Of a stretch of DNA of 64,000 bases, positions 26,348 to 38,879 are shown one piece after another. How positions within the stretch are numbered: the first letter of the stretch is position 1; every line of letters begins with the position of its first letter. The notes beneath the pieces were generated by a model. That model did no database searches and was not told where the DNA came from. It worked only from the letters and a program-made list of their open reading frames with translations. Both the position numbers and the translations under genes were made by a program. The stretch is from contig JAGTXZ010000019.1 of NCBI GenBank assembly GCA_018398575.1, positions 434,001 through 498,000 of the forward strand, given 5' to 3'. Source of the stretch: Ampelomyces quisqualis (Eukaryota; Ascomycota; Dothideomycetes; Pleosporales; Phaeosphaeriaceae).

Positions 26348-26422
26348 CTACACAGAGGTCAGCAAACGTCACGGGTCAACGACTAGAGGCGCCATGTAGC
26401 GCTGCCCTTGCGGATCATATAC
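26348..26422 (-). other. Predicted intron 1 (5' UTR) of the island-1 gene
   Basis: On minus: donor GTATATG at 26422, branch gctgac about 11 nt before acceptor gtgtag ending at 26348; 75 nt, a typical fungal size. It removes an 8-codon upstream ORF beginning atggcgcct. Confidence 0.5.
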
Positions 26423-26516
26423 CGGGCTGTTCGTGTCTGGAGGCAGTTGCGGAGTCAGTTGGCGAAGACGGTTGTGCGGTTGAGGTAAAGAAGGTGGTGG
26501 AGGCCTTGCACGCGTC

Positions 26517-26523
26517 CTTTATA
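26517..26523 (-). promoter_or_regulatory. TATA box candidate of the island-1 gene
   Basis: Minus strand reads tacatataaagg, a good TATA box, about 95 nt upstream of the predicted intron 1 donor and followed by a C/A-rich leader (ccaccacc, ctcaaccgcac) typical of fungal 5' UTRs. A start site near 26490 is expected. Confidence 0.5.
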
Positions 26524-26529
26524 TGTATC

Positions 26530-27120
26530 GCGGAGTGCGAGCAGCGACACGCTAATGACCACGCTATGCTGAGTCAGGCAGCGATGCCACTGAGCAGTAA
26601 GAGGGAAAGATACGATGAGGGAGAGACATTTCAGGTTTTGGCGCTGGTGGGTGGCCGGTAGTGCTCTACTGCTCGCAGGTAAGAGAGTCTGAGCATATGC
26701 CATTTCCAGTGCTCTCCAGTATCCGAAGCAGTGTGTCACCCAACCAGTAGGTGATTAACAAAAGCTGACGCTCTGATCTGCATAAAGCTGGCAAGGAGCA
26801 TAATGGTTATAGAATCTGTCACCCTTCACCGCCATTATCGACTGACGGAGCATCAGGGTACGATGCCTTGAAAGAGAGTTTCCAAGACGTTAGCCACCAT
26901 ATCCACTAATTGAGCTTGCTAAAAAGTCAAGTTAGCTCATTTTGTTGGATCTAATGGCTTTTGTATGATGACACAAGCTGAGCTGGTTCAGCGAGCGGTA
27001 CGGCAAGCTCTATTTACCTTTAAGTATCCTCTGGTGTTGCCACTCCGCCTGATGACTGCAAGCTTCGGTCCTTGCTTAGCTGTCGCAAATTTTCTTATGA
27101 TACTCGAGGAAGTAGGCACA
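26530..27120. other. Upstream flank of gene island 1, nothing assigned
   Basis: GC-balanced intergenic DNA. Short ORFs (26320-26661 on +, 26455-26739 on -) overlap the promoter and leader and have no recognisable content. RIP-type composition resumes gradually between about 27120 and 27240. Confidence 0.5.
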
Positions 27121-28079
27121 GAAACCTATATCTTATAATAACAAAGTTACGCAGTCCAAAAGGCTCGTACGCTGCATGCTAACATGCCGCACACAATACT
27201 GCATAGAGGCAGAGCAGCTATATTAACAGCTTCTTAGCATTACTAATAGAGGTATAATTAATTACAAGTGAGTAAGAGATGTTACTAAATTATCAAATTT
27301 AGTTTACAAGAATCTTATAGGTAATGCAACACATAGTAAATGTTACACAGAATAAAGATAAGTAAGCTATGTTATATAACTTTATATTCTTTCTTAGCCT
27401 AATATAGTCTTAGCTAGATATTATCTTTTATTTCTTTAGCTAGTTCTCTGTTTTAAGTAGTTTGTATAGTGTTATTTTATATTAGTTTTAAGTAGTTTAT
27501 ATAGTTTTACTCTATCTTACTTTTAAGTATTAATTAGTTGTAGAATAAATTATATTCTTATACTATAGTATTTTATTATCTACCTTACTCTTTCTCTTTA
27601 AATATATAGCCTTTTCTTTCTATAATATATACTAGAGTTAAGTAATATTAAATCTTAGTATAAGATATACTTAGGTAAAGCTAAAAGACAATATAAAGTA
27701 TACCTAGCTATAAGGTTATTTTAAGAATAGTATCTATATACTATCTTTTTATATATTTTAGATATATTTATAGGATTTAGTAGCTTTAAAAAGTATCTAA
27801 TACTTTATTATATAGTATATATAGTTACTAATTATAAATCTTAAGTTATTTTAGTAAGCTTTATTCTAGTATATATATCTAAGTACTTATTAAGTTATAT
27901 TACTTATAAAGTTTAAAAATATGTTATAGTATTATAGGTATAGTTTTCCTTTAATAGATATTGTAGAAATATTCTAAGTTTTATTAAGCTAATAAGCTAG
28001 ATATAATCTAACTAGAACTCTAAATCTATCTAATTAGTAAGAATTTAATAAGAATATTATAGTACAGTACTATTAAATT
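27121..28079. other. AT-rich RIPed DNA, unassigned
   Basis: Very TpA-rich, with a short repeated phrase (ttttaagtagtttgtatag / ttttaagtagtttatatag, about 27450-27510). No domain is readable. Probably the far-decayed rest of a retroelement whose gag fragment follows. Confidence 0.4.
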
Positions 28080-29070
28080 ACCTATAATATACTCTAATAT
28101 TATATTCTTATAGATTAGGTAGGTTAATTTTAAACTAGAAGGTAGAATCTTTCTTATCACTAAGATAATTTATCAATAATAATAGTTAGTATCTTTTCAA
28201 ACTATAAAATTACGCAGAAACTTGTATTATATAATAAGTGTCTAGATATAAAGCTAAAGGCTAAAAAGTAAAGTCTAAAAGAGTTTATAAGAGCTTTGGT
28301 AGTAGGTAGAAGCCTGTCTAGTTCTATTAAAGAAGTTAGTTCTTTTTTAAGAGAATTAATTTCTAGTAACACTTGTTTTAGTTCTTATTACAATTAAATA
28401 ACTTCTATTAAAATAGAAGTTAGTTAAGGTTTAGTCTTAGGCTAACGCTTAGGCTTCTTTAGTTTCTTAGTGTCTAATTTTTAATTTAGTACTCTATTAC
28501 TAGGTTACCATATTTAATTTAGAGCTTCTTTACAAAGCTACCCTAGGTATTATTTTTAAGAGAAGTTATTAGCGTTACCTCTAATAATTCTAGGTTATTA
28601 ATAGTTTCTAGGTTTCTATTCTTGCACTATACGTAACTATACCAAAGTAATCCTATTTATTAATAATAGAAAGATCTAAACCTAAAGGCTTTAGCTACTA
28701 GTAGATCTAAGAGATTCTAACTATGTTTAATAGATTTAAGGTTATAAACAAATTTAAATAAGATAGAGTTAGTTGCGTTTTAACGCAATCTTTTTAAAAA
28801 AGTTAGTTATAATATTATCTTAATGCTATTACTAGCAGAGTAAAGATTTTCCTATAAAATAATAGCGTAAGTAGAGATAGTAATTAGAGTTAAATTAGAT
28901 ATATATTAGAGGTATAAAGAAATGCGTATTATATTAAGAAATTCTAGATTAGCTGCATAACTATAGGTTGTATACAAAAGAATAAAAAAAACTTACTTTC
29001 TATCGAATACTATAGGCTTATATTTATAGTAGAGGTAGTAGCTAAGTAAAAGTAGTATTAGAGTACCTTT
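28080..29070 (-). mobile_element. Gag fragment of gypsy family C (copy 1)
   Basis: Aligns collinearly with 38880-39860 (shared blocks: gatctaaacctaaaggcttt, agttagt-ctttttaagagaattaattt, ctaggttattaatagt). In the better copy the minus frame reads as the N-terminal half of a gag-like protein with a helical Gln/Glu/Leu segment. Here it is truncated on both sides. Not functional. Confidence 0.6.
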
Positions 29071-29082
29071 AGTACTATTCTT

Positions 29083-30433
<1,351 letters not shown>

Positions 30434-30830
30434 ATGCCTTTACTAAGTACAATAACTAAGGTAAAGCGTACATTAACGCTTTCGACTTCTAGTAATTCTG
30501 TCCCAGAAGATTCACTGTCTAATTCACACATAAAAGCTTCTACTTCGAGCCTAGTTAGCCAGCAGCGCCGCGTATTGCCTCATGCCCTTCCTGGGCTGGT
30601 TGGTATCACACTTCCGCTCCAGCAGCCTCAGGATATAATCATCCGGAGGCCTGCGATTCCCTACAACTTTCTCTTCTCCGCTCTCAAAAGGGGTCTAATC
30701 TTCTGGTTGAAACCCTGATAGTCCGCTACCTAGTCTCTCTTGCACTCTTGTTACCCGAAAACATAATCTCTTCCTCAAATTCCCCCAACTACCACAGCTT
30801 ACAACACCTCAACCGCAAGTCACGAGAAAG
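30434..30830 (+). other. Leader/promoter side of the broken gene; 94-codon ORF of doubtful status
   Basis: An ORF at 30434-30718 straddles the composition boundary; its first third is still AT-rich, with no recognisable domain. From about 30730 the DNA is C/T- and then C/A-rich (ttcctcaaattcccccaact), as in fungal core promoters and 5' leaders. I regard the ORF as chance. Confidence 0.4.
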
Positions 30831-30886
30831 GTACGTTCGCCATCGCTATAATCTGAGCAACAACAAGGTTGAACTGACACTCACAG
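30831..30886 (+). other. Predicted 5' UTR intron
   Basis: gtacgttcgcc donor at 30831, branch aactgacac, acceptor cacag ending at 30886; 56 nt. The same donor sequence (gtacgttcgc) begins the coding intron at 31264. Confidence 0.5.
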
Positions 30887-30981
30887 CTACCGCTCGTTCC
30901 TAGAACACACTCGCGTTATCACCCTCCCACCCACAAGCTATCTCGTTAGCGATATCCGTATACATCCATACATCCGACATC

Positions 30982-32760
30982 ATGGCTTTCAACACTAAGA
31001 TGCAGAAGACGAGGGGCTTGAAGGACCACAAGAAGGCCCTCAAGGATAAAGCCATCGCCAAGCACGCCATTGCCACCGCCGAGCAGTCCAAGGCGAAGAA
31101 GGCCATCAAGGATTCAAGGTCGAGTCTAATGTCGAGTACAGTATGCAGCATGTACCAAACACAGCTATAGAGATTGCTCAAGGCAAGGATTGTGTCATTG
31201 ATATTGTCGCTGTAGCTTGCGCGGTCGACAACAATGTCGAAGTCCCTGTTTTGGTCATCAATGGTACGTTCGCTCCGGAACCCGACAATACGCGCTCACA
31301 ACGTCGATACTAATATCAAAGCAGATACAGCAAACTATTTTTTCTCAGACACCCTGGGGGTCTCTTCAACAGTCGTCATCGAGTCTGCCATCACATCTAA
31401 TACCATCTCCGAAATCCACCACGAGCTCGTCATCAACAAGCAGATGCATGCCGTCTCCACATTGGAGTCCCAAGAAGTCCATGCTCAGCGCGATGCACTT
31501 GAGACCGGGCCTCCCATCATGAACCAGCTAGTCTCAGTTGTCGAGATGCCAGGGACAGCTGGCGATGCAGCCACTCGTGTTGCTCGAGCAGCCGCCTGCA
31601 TCAAGGCTAGTATCACATTTGGTTGCTTCGTCAACCTTTCGAATACCACTTCGCAAAACGACCATGTCAAGACTTCGCTTCATGGTAGAAAGATCTGGAC
31701 CCGTGAGGAGATTCGTTCGGGCTCGTTCTTCACCTGTCCTGAGGAGATAGAAATGGCTCCATCCTTCACAGACCTGGTTATCCTCAGCATAAAGGTCAAG
31801 AAACTGACGACCACTCTTCCTTCTGCTTCTACCTTCGTTGACTCCGCTATCGTCAACTGCAAAGTCAAGGAGCAGGTCGAGTCTCCTGCTCCCGCTTTTG
31901 TCAACTTAGCAATCCTTGATTTCACGGTGAAGAAACAGCGCGACTCCTCAAAGGAGGACCAGTCCCTAGACGTTAACCCAGCTGGATCAGAGAAGCTCAA
32001 AGCCATCCTGGGCATTGACAGCGATTCTTCTTGTATGACTTCTTGGGACAGCATTCTGCACACTCGAGGCTCATTGCCGCTTACAGCCGATGGATCTCCA
32101 CTGCCCCTATTACCACCCGATGTTCCAAAAGCTCTGGTTATCCACAAGGACATGGCTGCTCCCAACAGCAACCACCAAGTTGCTTGTGGTCCTGTCGACC
32201 AGTACACGCAGTTCCCGCTACCGTGTCATCCATACTGTGGCCCCCTTATGCACATGCCTGGTTTATTTCCGAAGCAGTACCTCACTGAGCAGGCCATCCT
32301 CCGGCCGCACATATCCCTGCAGCACTCTCCCCAGGCGTTTGTGCCTCAGCAACATCTCGCTGAGCAGGGGCTCCGCCATTCGCACATCCCCCTACTGCGC
32401 TCACCCAAGCAATTTATTCCTCACCAGTTCCCGGGTAAGGAGTTCGTTCCCTACCATTTCCACCATTAGCAGTTCCTGTCTCAGCAATTTGGGCCTCCAC
32501 GGTACCTTCAAGAGCCACAGTTCTTCCAGGAGCCACAGTTCTTCCAGGATGCCTATTTCCTCTCCCAACAGTTTGTCTTGGAGCAGTTCCCGCCTCCATA
32601 GTTCTTCTTCGAGCCGCCTTTTCCCCAACATCCTGGCTTTGCCCACCAGCACTCCACCCGACGAGTCCCCCCAGCGATCTTCAACGAGTTCGTTCCCGGC
32701 AAGTGGCAGCATGTGCCCGTTCGCCAGTCTTGGGAGCATCTGAGCTATGCGCCATACTAG
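30982..32760 (+). pseudogene. Two-exon gene broken by one frameshift and two RIP-type stops; unknown product
   Basis: Start ATG at 30982 in good context (acatcatgg). Exon 1 opens with a Lys/Ala-rich helix of 44 codons. At about 31111-31116 one base appears missing, and the frame resumes as an ordered segment (VESNVEYSM, CVIDIVAVACAV). An intron at 31264-31324 has a perfect tactaat branch at 31308 and joins in phase to exon 2 (31325 onward), open to 32466. TAG at 32467-32469 and TAG at 32599-32601 interrupt a frame that otherwise continues to a final TAG at 32758-32760; both fit CAG-to-TAG at CpA. Exon 2 carries two VKKQ/VKKL-type half-repeats (about 31790-31940) and a His/Gln/Pro/Phe-rich tail with imperfect repeats, including two QEPQFFQ units (32508-32550). 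No family recognised. Alternatively a truncated protein is made from 31234. Confidence 0.65.
31264..31324 (+). other. Coding intron of the broken gene
   Basis: GT at 31264 (gtacgttcgc), branch tactaat at 31308-31314, AG at 31324 (aaagcag); 61 nt. Splicing restores one frame across the junction (phase 1, codon G|AT). Confidence 0.7.
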
Positions 32761-33553
32761 GCGTCGAAGCGGTCAAGTGCCACCTGTGAAGTGAGCAGGC
32801 CGTATTTTACTCCCCAGCATGCAGACATGATGTATATGCTTTGCGCAGCTATTATCATCATTTTCCTGGCTTTTTTTTTCGCGGATGACATTATCTCAGT
32901 TCGGGTTCCTTGAACATGTCTTCCCCATTTTGATATTGGCATCATCAGCGGCCAGCCGCATCTCTCTCTTACTATCATCACCACTAAATTGAAATTCGTT
33001 CAAGGCATAGCGAGGCGTCCAGGGATCAGGCTGTCGTAGGATATATTACATGTGCCGCGCGCTGGGCATCTTTCGTGTTTTTACTATTCACAGTAACATG
33101 ATTAGCCATGACCGGGATTGAGAGCACTTGCTCTTGACTGGGAAGATCAGGTGTCTTATCCCTAGACCACGCGGTTACGCTTAAGCATATGCAATATACC
33201 AAACATTACTTCTTTTTCGCGTGACTTATGTGCCACCGTCATGGTTAACAGTAAGCGTACATAGGATCTTGGGAGACCAGTCAATAGGACGGATACGCAC
33301 GATACGACGCTAATTCCAAACGAGTCAGGATCGTATGCGCTGTTGGTGGTGGAGACTTGGTTGAAGAAGACACCTTGACGTGACAAGTTAGCTTCAACGC
33401 TAGACAATTCCAGCCTAGCGTAATTCGCACGTTTCATTGATCAATCCTCACGTCGTGGTGAGTCCCTTGGAAAGAATCACTCGTTTGACATGTGCTCAGC
33501 ACACCATTTAGACATAACTCAACCTCCAACTAACCGCCACGTCCCATTCCCCG
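32761..33553. other. Intergenic DNA between the two pseudogenes
   Basis: GC-balanced. 32761-33000 is probably a 3' flank (a poly-T run ctttttttttc near 32870). A 91-codon ORF on - (33162-33437) has no recognisable domain; I do not support it as a gene. Confidence 0.45.
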
Positions 33554-34200
33554 CTAATCATGCCCTCCCGACCTCAAGTCCATCCTATTCAATACCCCAT
33601 TAATCGTACACCCTCCATTCACAAACAAATTCTGCCCCACCCCCAAACTCATCCTCAGACTAATTATCAAAACCACAACATGCCCTACCTCCTCAAACCC
33701 CGCCTTTCTGCCCTGCCGCCTCTCCATGCCTTCCCCCGTCCCCTCAATCGACTTGATCATGTCCGTCAGCATAAACCCAAGGTTTACTGCATTCACGCGT
33801 TTACCGTGCTTTTTTCATCCCAAGCCCAGTGGTCTTTGTGATGCTATGGCAAGCGTGTTTTGACGCCGTGTATGCTGCGGCGCCAGGGATCGTTTGTAAG
33901 GAAAGTACCGACGCGCAGCTTATCATGTTACCGCGCTGTTCTACGCGATTAGGCTCAATACAAAAATACGTACCTTTGTATTCAATTTGAATCCTCCTCT
34001 CACTCAGCATTTCCCGTGGTTGTACACGATCCCATCCCATTCCATCCCGTACCAATTCGCATGGACATATCCCGCTGCCTTAGGATCCGGAAATCCTCCG
34101 AAGCTCGACTTGGAATCGTACTTGTCGGAGTCGCAGAAAATTGTGACGTGGTCGAAATGATGCTGACCTATGCGATCGTATACACGGATCCGACGCACCC
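33554..34200 (-). pseudogene. Short-chain dehydrogenase/reductase (SDR) pseudogene
   Basis: On minus, 34055-33801 carries the SDR middle: YKGTYFCI, then a GNMISCASVLSL block (beta-5 with the catalytic Ser region), then PGAAAYTASKHA, the YxxxK active site with Tyr at 33870-33872 and Lys at 33858-33860. The frame shifts in a run of six T (33810-33815) and continues 33796-33554 as RVNAVNLGFMLTDM (the usual PG after VNAVN reads LG), then GVGQNLFVNGG, the classical SDR C-terminus (usually VDGG). The N-terminal GxxxGxG nucleotide-binding motif was not found; 34060-34200 contains only broken frames. The family would be an NAD(P)-dependent oxidoreductase; substrate unknown. At least one indel plus N-terminal loss means it is dead. 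Confidence 0.8.
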
Positions 34201-35192
34201 AACGTGAGTTCCGAGCGACTACTATACGGCGTATCAAGGACCCGCGCACCCTTAAACCCGCCTGTCGGACAGCACCAGGAGTCTGTTTAAGTCACTAGAA
34301 TACCGGATGTGTGTACGGTTTGCCTGCGCACGATCACTTCAGTACATCTGCGTTGGAAAGCGGTAGAAGTATGTTATGCTACGAACCTAAAACTCCACAG
34401 CCAGGTGGATACGCAGGGCCTGTTCAAGTTGGAAATATACTCAAGAAAGGATTTGATTTGCTAGTGCTGTCTGCTTGGCCCTGGAAGAGGCCGTTCGTGA
34501 GACGATTTGTTGCCGGGTGCGCAGCAGGAACTGTGAGCGCCGATGGCTGCGCCTGGAGTTTTGCAGGGGACGTAGCTTTCGAATGTGTTGTTGCCCACAC
34601 TGTGATATCTTGTTGACATTTTGGGGTGCTGGTCAAGAAGGTACATCAAGACGAGGCTGAATGGTCAAGATGCTTACATTCTCAACCGCCACGATATGTA
34701 TTATCTCACTTCCTTAGATCTGTATCAATCGCCGAGCTGATGTGCTTGTCGCGCCACATCGAGGGTACATGGTCAAGGGTACTTGGCCCATGAAATTGTA
34801 GTAGCTAGGGAACAGCGATGTGAAATCAGATATTAGATCGTACAAGTAATTAAGTAATGATGAAACGGCAAAGATACTGGCCAACTTGACCTAGTTCTTG
34901 AAGGCCTGAGTCGCGCTATAAGGGGAAGATGACAAATGTGTTGCCGCCCGTGGTCCGTGGAGCTTGACATGCACAGTATGAAGACAAGAAAAGAATAGTG
35001 GTCAGACTAGCGATGCTAGACATGTTGCGGTCATTGTTCATGAGGTGAAGTTGGCGTAGAGAAGATATGTACTGTGTATGAGAGAACAGAAACAAGCGCA
35101 TTAGCCTACTATACTCTCTAGGGCTGCTTTCCGTTTCCAGAGAAGAAGTAGCCGTGGTTATGGCGGAGTACAAGGTATGTACCCGGCCACCC
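34201..35192. other. Rest of gene island 2, no supported gene
   Basis: GC-balanced. ORFs of 60-101 codons occur on both strands (34311-34616 +, 34424-34636 -, 34475-34660 +, 34916-35173 -) with no recognised domains; they overlap each other and look like chance or decayed exons. Confidence 0.45.
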
Positions 35193-35215
35193 GCCCAAGA
35201 TCTTCGATCTTGGGC
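35193..35215. repeat. Perfect hairpin at the island/transposon boundary
   Basis: gcccaagatc, loop ttc, gatcttgggc: a 10-bp perfect stem. It sits about 80 bp from where RIPed retroelement DNA begins. It might be a terminator-like hairpin, a transposon end or chance. Confidence 0.6.
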
Positions 35216-37629
35216 CTAGACAGTTCAACGCGCAGGACACGTTCAACGCCCAATTTGGTGAGGGGTAGTCTTCACTAAGGAATTACAACGCCACTACATA
35301 GGATCTTGCAGTATATAATAAATAAAGCTGTAGAGTGCCTATTAAAGTAGCTATACACGTGTTCCTTAGGTGTTATCTACGTAGGATCTTGCATCTACAG
35401 CGCTCTACTAGGCTATCTTGTATTTACGCGCTGCCTTACGCGCTACCTTCTAGGCCTCTATATTAACGCGCGCATCTACTACTACCCTTGCCTTTGCTAT
35501 AGTAAGTACGCTACCTTATTATACTTACTTTTAACTAGTAGCTTAACAGTAACAGCATACTACTACTACTACTATAATTAATCTAAGTTTGGCCTCTACA
35601 ATAGCGCATAGATTAGCTATACTCTTAGTAGCTTTAAAGAATATTCTAAGTATATTTCTTAGTACAAGGCTATTACTTTTAAGGCGCGCGTCTATTATTT
35701 ATATCTAGCGCTTAAAGAGACGCACTTTATATAGAGTAGGAATCTTAAAAAGTAGTATTTTACAGTATTATGGTAAGAGAATAATATTACGTATCTGCTA
35801 GGCCTAAACCTTTTGTTATACTACCTCTAGTACTTATATAAATAGAGTAAATTAAGATGTTATTAAGGTAAGTAATACAAAAATTGTTAAAGTAATTAAT
35901 TAGTACATTATTTATATAGCGTAAGTACGTAGCTAGCCTATTATATAAGCTAAAAAGAAGTACCTTACACTTATAGGTTCTATAATAGGTCTAAAAGGAA
36001 GTATACTCTTTAGAGTTAGAATCTATACAAATTTTGTTAAAGGTAGCTCTAATATTAAACTTTGTAAAGATCTTAGCTTTAGATAGGCGTAATAGTAGCT
36101 TATTAATACAAAGGATTAGATAGATATTTTTGCGCATAAGAGTATTAATCTTCTAGTAGTCTATATAAATGCGTATGTCTCTATTTAGTTTGCGTATATA
36201 AAGGATAAGTAAAGTAAAGAGACTTTAGCTAGCCTTAATAAAACTCTTTTAAAAGTATTTCTAGACGTAGGCCTTAGTAGCTTTAAGCTCCTTCTAATTC
36301 TACTTATATAAGAGACTAAACGCATTAGGTAACAGTTCTTTAAGAATAATCTTATAATTATACAGATAATAAGAAGGTAATTAATTAGCTGCTGACTTAC
36401 TAAATATATCCTAATACTAGAAGTAACAGGTAGAGAAATACTTGTCTAACTAATATTAATTAGCTGCGTTGTCCTTAGAGGTAAGGATCCTATTAACCTT
36501 ATAGAGGCTTATTGTAAAAAACTTATTCTAGGGCTTCTTTATAATAAAATAAAAAGTATTCGCAGATATAAGAGCTATGCAAGTACTTAGAAATGGTTTA
36601 GACTCTAAGTAGAGATGCTTAGTTAGGGTATAAGAAATCTCTAAGATTTTTTGTGCTAAGAGAAGCTTTAAGTATACTTAGATACAATAGATAGAAGAAG
36701 AAGGATAGAAAGGACTGTTTTAGATATAATAGTCTTCTTTCTTCTATAGAGCGTTGCGTTGTTATACATTAAGGTAAACAGTAGCTAGCACTATAGCTTA
36801 ATATAGAATAGTAAGTATAGAAAGTAAAGGATTATAGAAATAGAAGTACTTAGATAGCTAAATAAACTGTAACCTATCTATGTCTAATTAAATCTTAAAT
36901 TGTCTTAACTATTAGAGACTAAGTATATAATCCTAAGATCTAAGATTAAGAATAAGAAATAGGTAGTTTAAAATTTTTTAGTTATTAATATTTAAGTCTA
37001 GTTGAATATATTAAGTAACTAAAGAAGAAATCTAATTCTTAAAGCTACGTACCTAGGCCTAGAAGAAGAGCTTCTAGATAGGTTGCTATAAAGCTTTAGA
37101 AACAGATAAAACAATTTGTAAATTTAAAAATAGAAAACCTTAAGTACTAGTGTTAACAAAAGTATTAAGGCGTAAACTAATACCTTAGTTATAAAGAAGT
37201 ATAAGTATAAAGAAATAGAGGCTATAAAGTAAATAAGAAAGGTTAAGGTGTAATAGATTATAGTAGCTTAGTCCTAAAGAGGATTTCTCTCTTAGGCGCT
37301 TTTATTTCCTATATAATACACTTTCTAGTTAGGTTACTCTTAAGTATTCTATACTTATCTACTTCTACAGCTTTAATCTAACGTATATAAAGTTTTGTAT
37401 AATTACTAGCATAGTGTCCTAGCTTACTGCAATTATAATAACTACCTAATGTCTTCTATTAGTCTAGTTTAGAAGTCTTAGTAAGAAGATATACTATTAT
37501 TATTTAACAGGCTAGCGCAGAATTTATTAGGGCGCTAGAGGTAGTTATCTCATTTAGTTTTAAAACAGGTTACTAGGCCTACCTAATAGTTAATTTAGTA
37601 ATAGCTTGTAATATACTTAGGTTAAAGTT

Positions 37630-38467
37630 TGTTAGGAAAAATTAAGGTTTGTCTAGTTAGCCTAGTTGCGGCAACCTGCAGCTGCCTAACAGCAGTACTG
37701 TCTACTAGACAATTTGCTAAAGTTGCCCCACTTACTTCTAGTTGCTAGCGACCTAACAGCAACCTGACAGCAACCTAACAGAGTCGCCAGAGCTAACAAA
37801 GTCGCTAATGTTGCTGATTTTACTTACGTGACTGTATTGCTGTATTTTTATAATTACGTGAGTAACCTAAAAATACAAAATATAGAGCGGAATTCCTTCT
37901 TTAAAATGCACTATTTAGAATTTTTCTAGCTGCTCTAGGTATTGAGATATAGCGCCTTAAAGTTATAATATTTAATTTTTTTTTAAAAAAACTCTAAGTA
38001 CGTTCAATGCACTAGATCTAGGCGCCTGCTACATAATAATAGGTAATAGAAATGTTCTAAAGTAAAATTAGCTGTTGGGTTACTATTTTTAAAAAAAAAA
38101 ATATATTATCTAATTAAAGTGCTAGATCTTTAGCGAAAACAAGCCTTAGCAAAGAACATTAAAATCTACAAACTTTACTGCCTTGCATCTTAACAACAAG
38201 AGCAGCTATAAGAAATCTAAAAAGTGCGTTTTAAAGAGAACATTAAGCTCTACATTTTAGGTTTAAAGGATAATAACGTAATGGCGCGGGTGAGGCAGGT
38301 GGGGCGAGTGGAGCAGGTGAAGCAGTTTAAGCGTTTTAGGCTAATTAGGCAGCTAGAACAAATAGGGGACTCTAGGGACAGTTAAGTACAGTTTAGAACT
38401 GTCTAGTTAACTGTTATAACAGTGTCGCGGATGTCCCTAACTCTAACAATGTTAAATTTTCCTAACG
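37630..38467 (+). mobile_element. Palindromic (foldback-like) element, copy 2
   Basis: 838 bp, starts tgttaggaaaa, ends ttttcctaacg, flanked by tt on both sides; inserted in the gag region of retrotransposon C. It has the same internal structure as copy 3 (see 44001-44835). A left segment has repeated gcaacctgaca/gcaacctaaca-type units near 37750-37790. Confidence 0.8.
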
Positions 38468-38879
38468 TTATTCTTCTACTCTATATTATAGGCAGTAAGG
38501 TGTTCTACTATCTAATTAAATAAGTACCTCTATTAGTGCCTAAACCCTAGGTTAGGGGCTTGTAATCCTAGCGTAATCTTTGTCTATAAGTAGTAAAACT
38601 ACTCTAAAGAGAGTACCTGTCTCTTAACTACAGTACTTAGAAACCTAGCTTTAAATAAAAAGAACGTTTTCTTCTTAGTTATCTGCAATCAATTAAACGC
38701 TGTATAGCTTTTAGCTACCTTGTTGCTTATAATGAAGTAGAACTTTAGTAGCTTAATTATTTACTTAGTGTTCTAGAATTGCTCTTAATTAGTATCTAAT
38801 AGATATTAAGGCTTAAGATAGCCCTTAGCTAGTCTTGTAGTATAACTCTATACTAGAGCTATGCGTTGTCTTTTAGTCT

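Noticed and set aside
31680..32207. 175-codon ORF on - across exon 2 of the broken gene
   Set aside because: Shadow frame; the + frame continues through exon 1, a canonical intron and beyond both TAGs.
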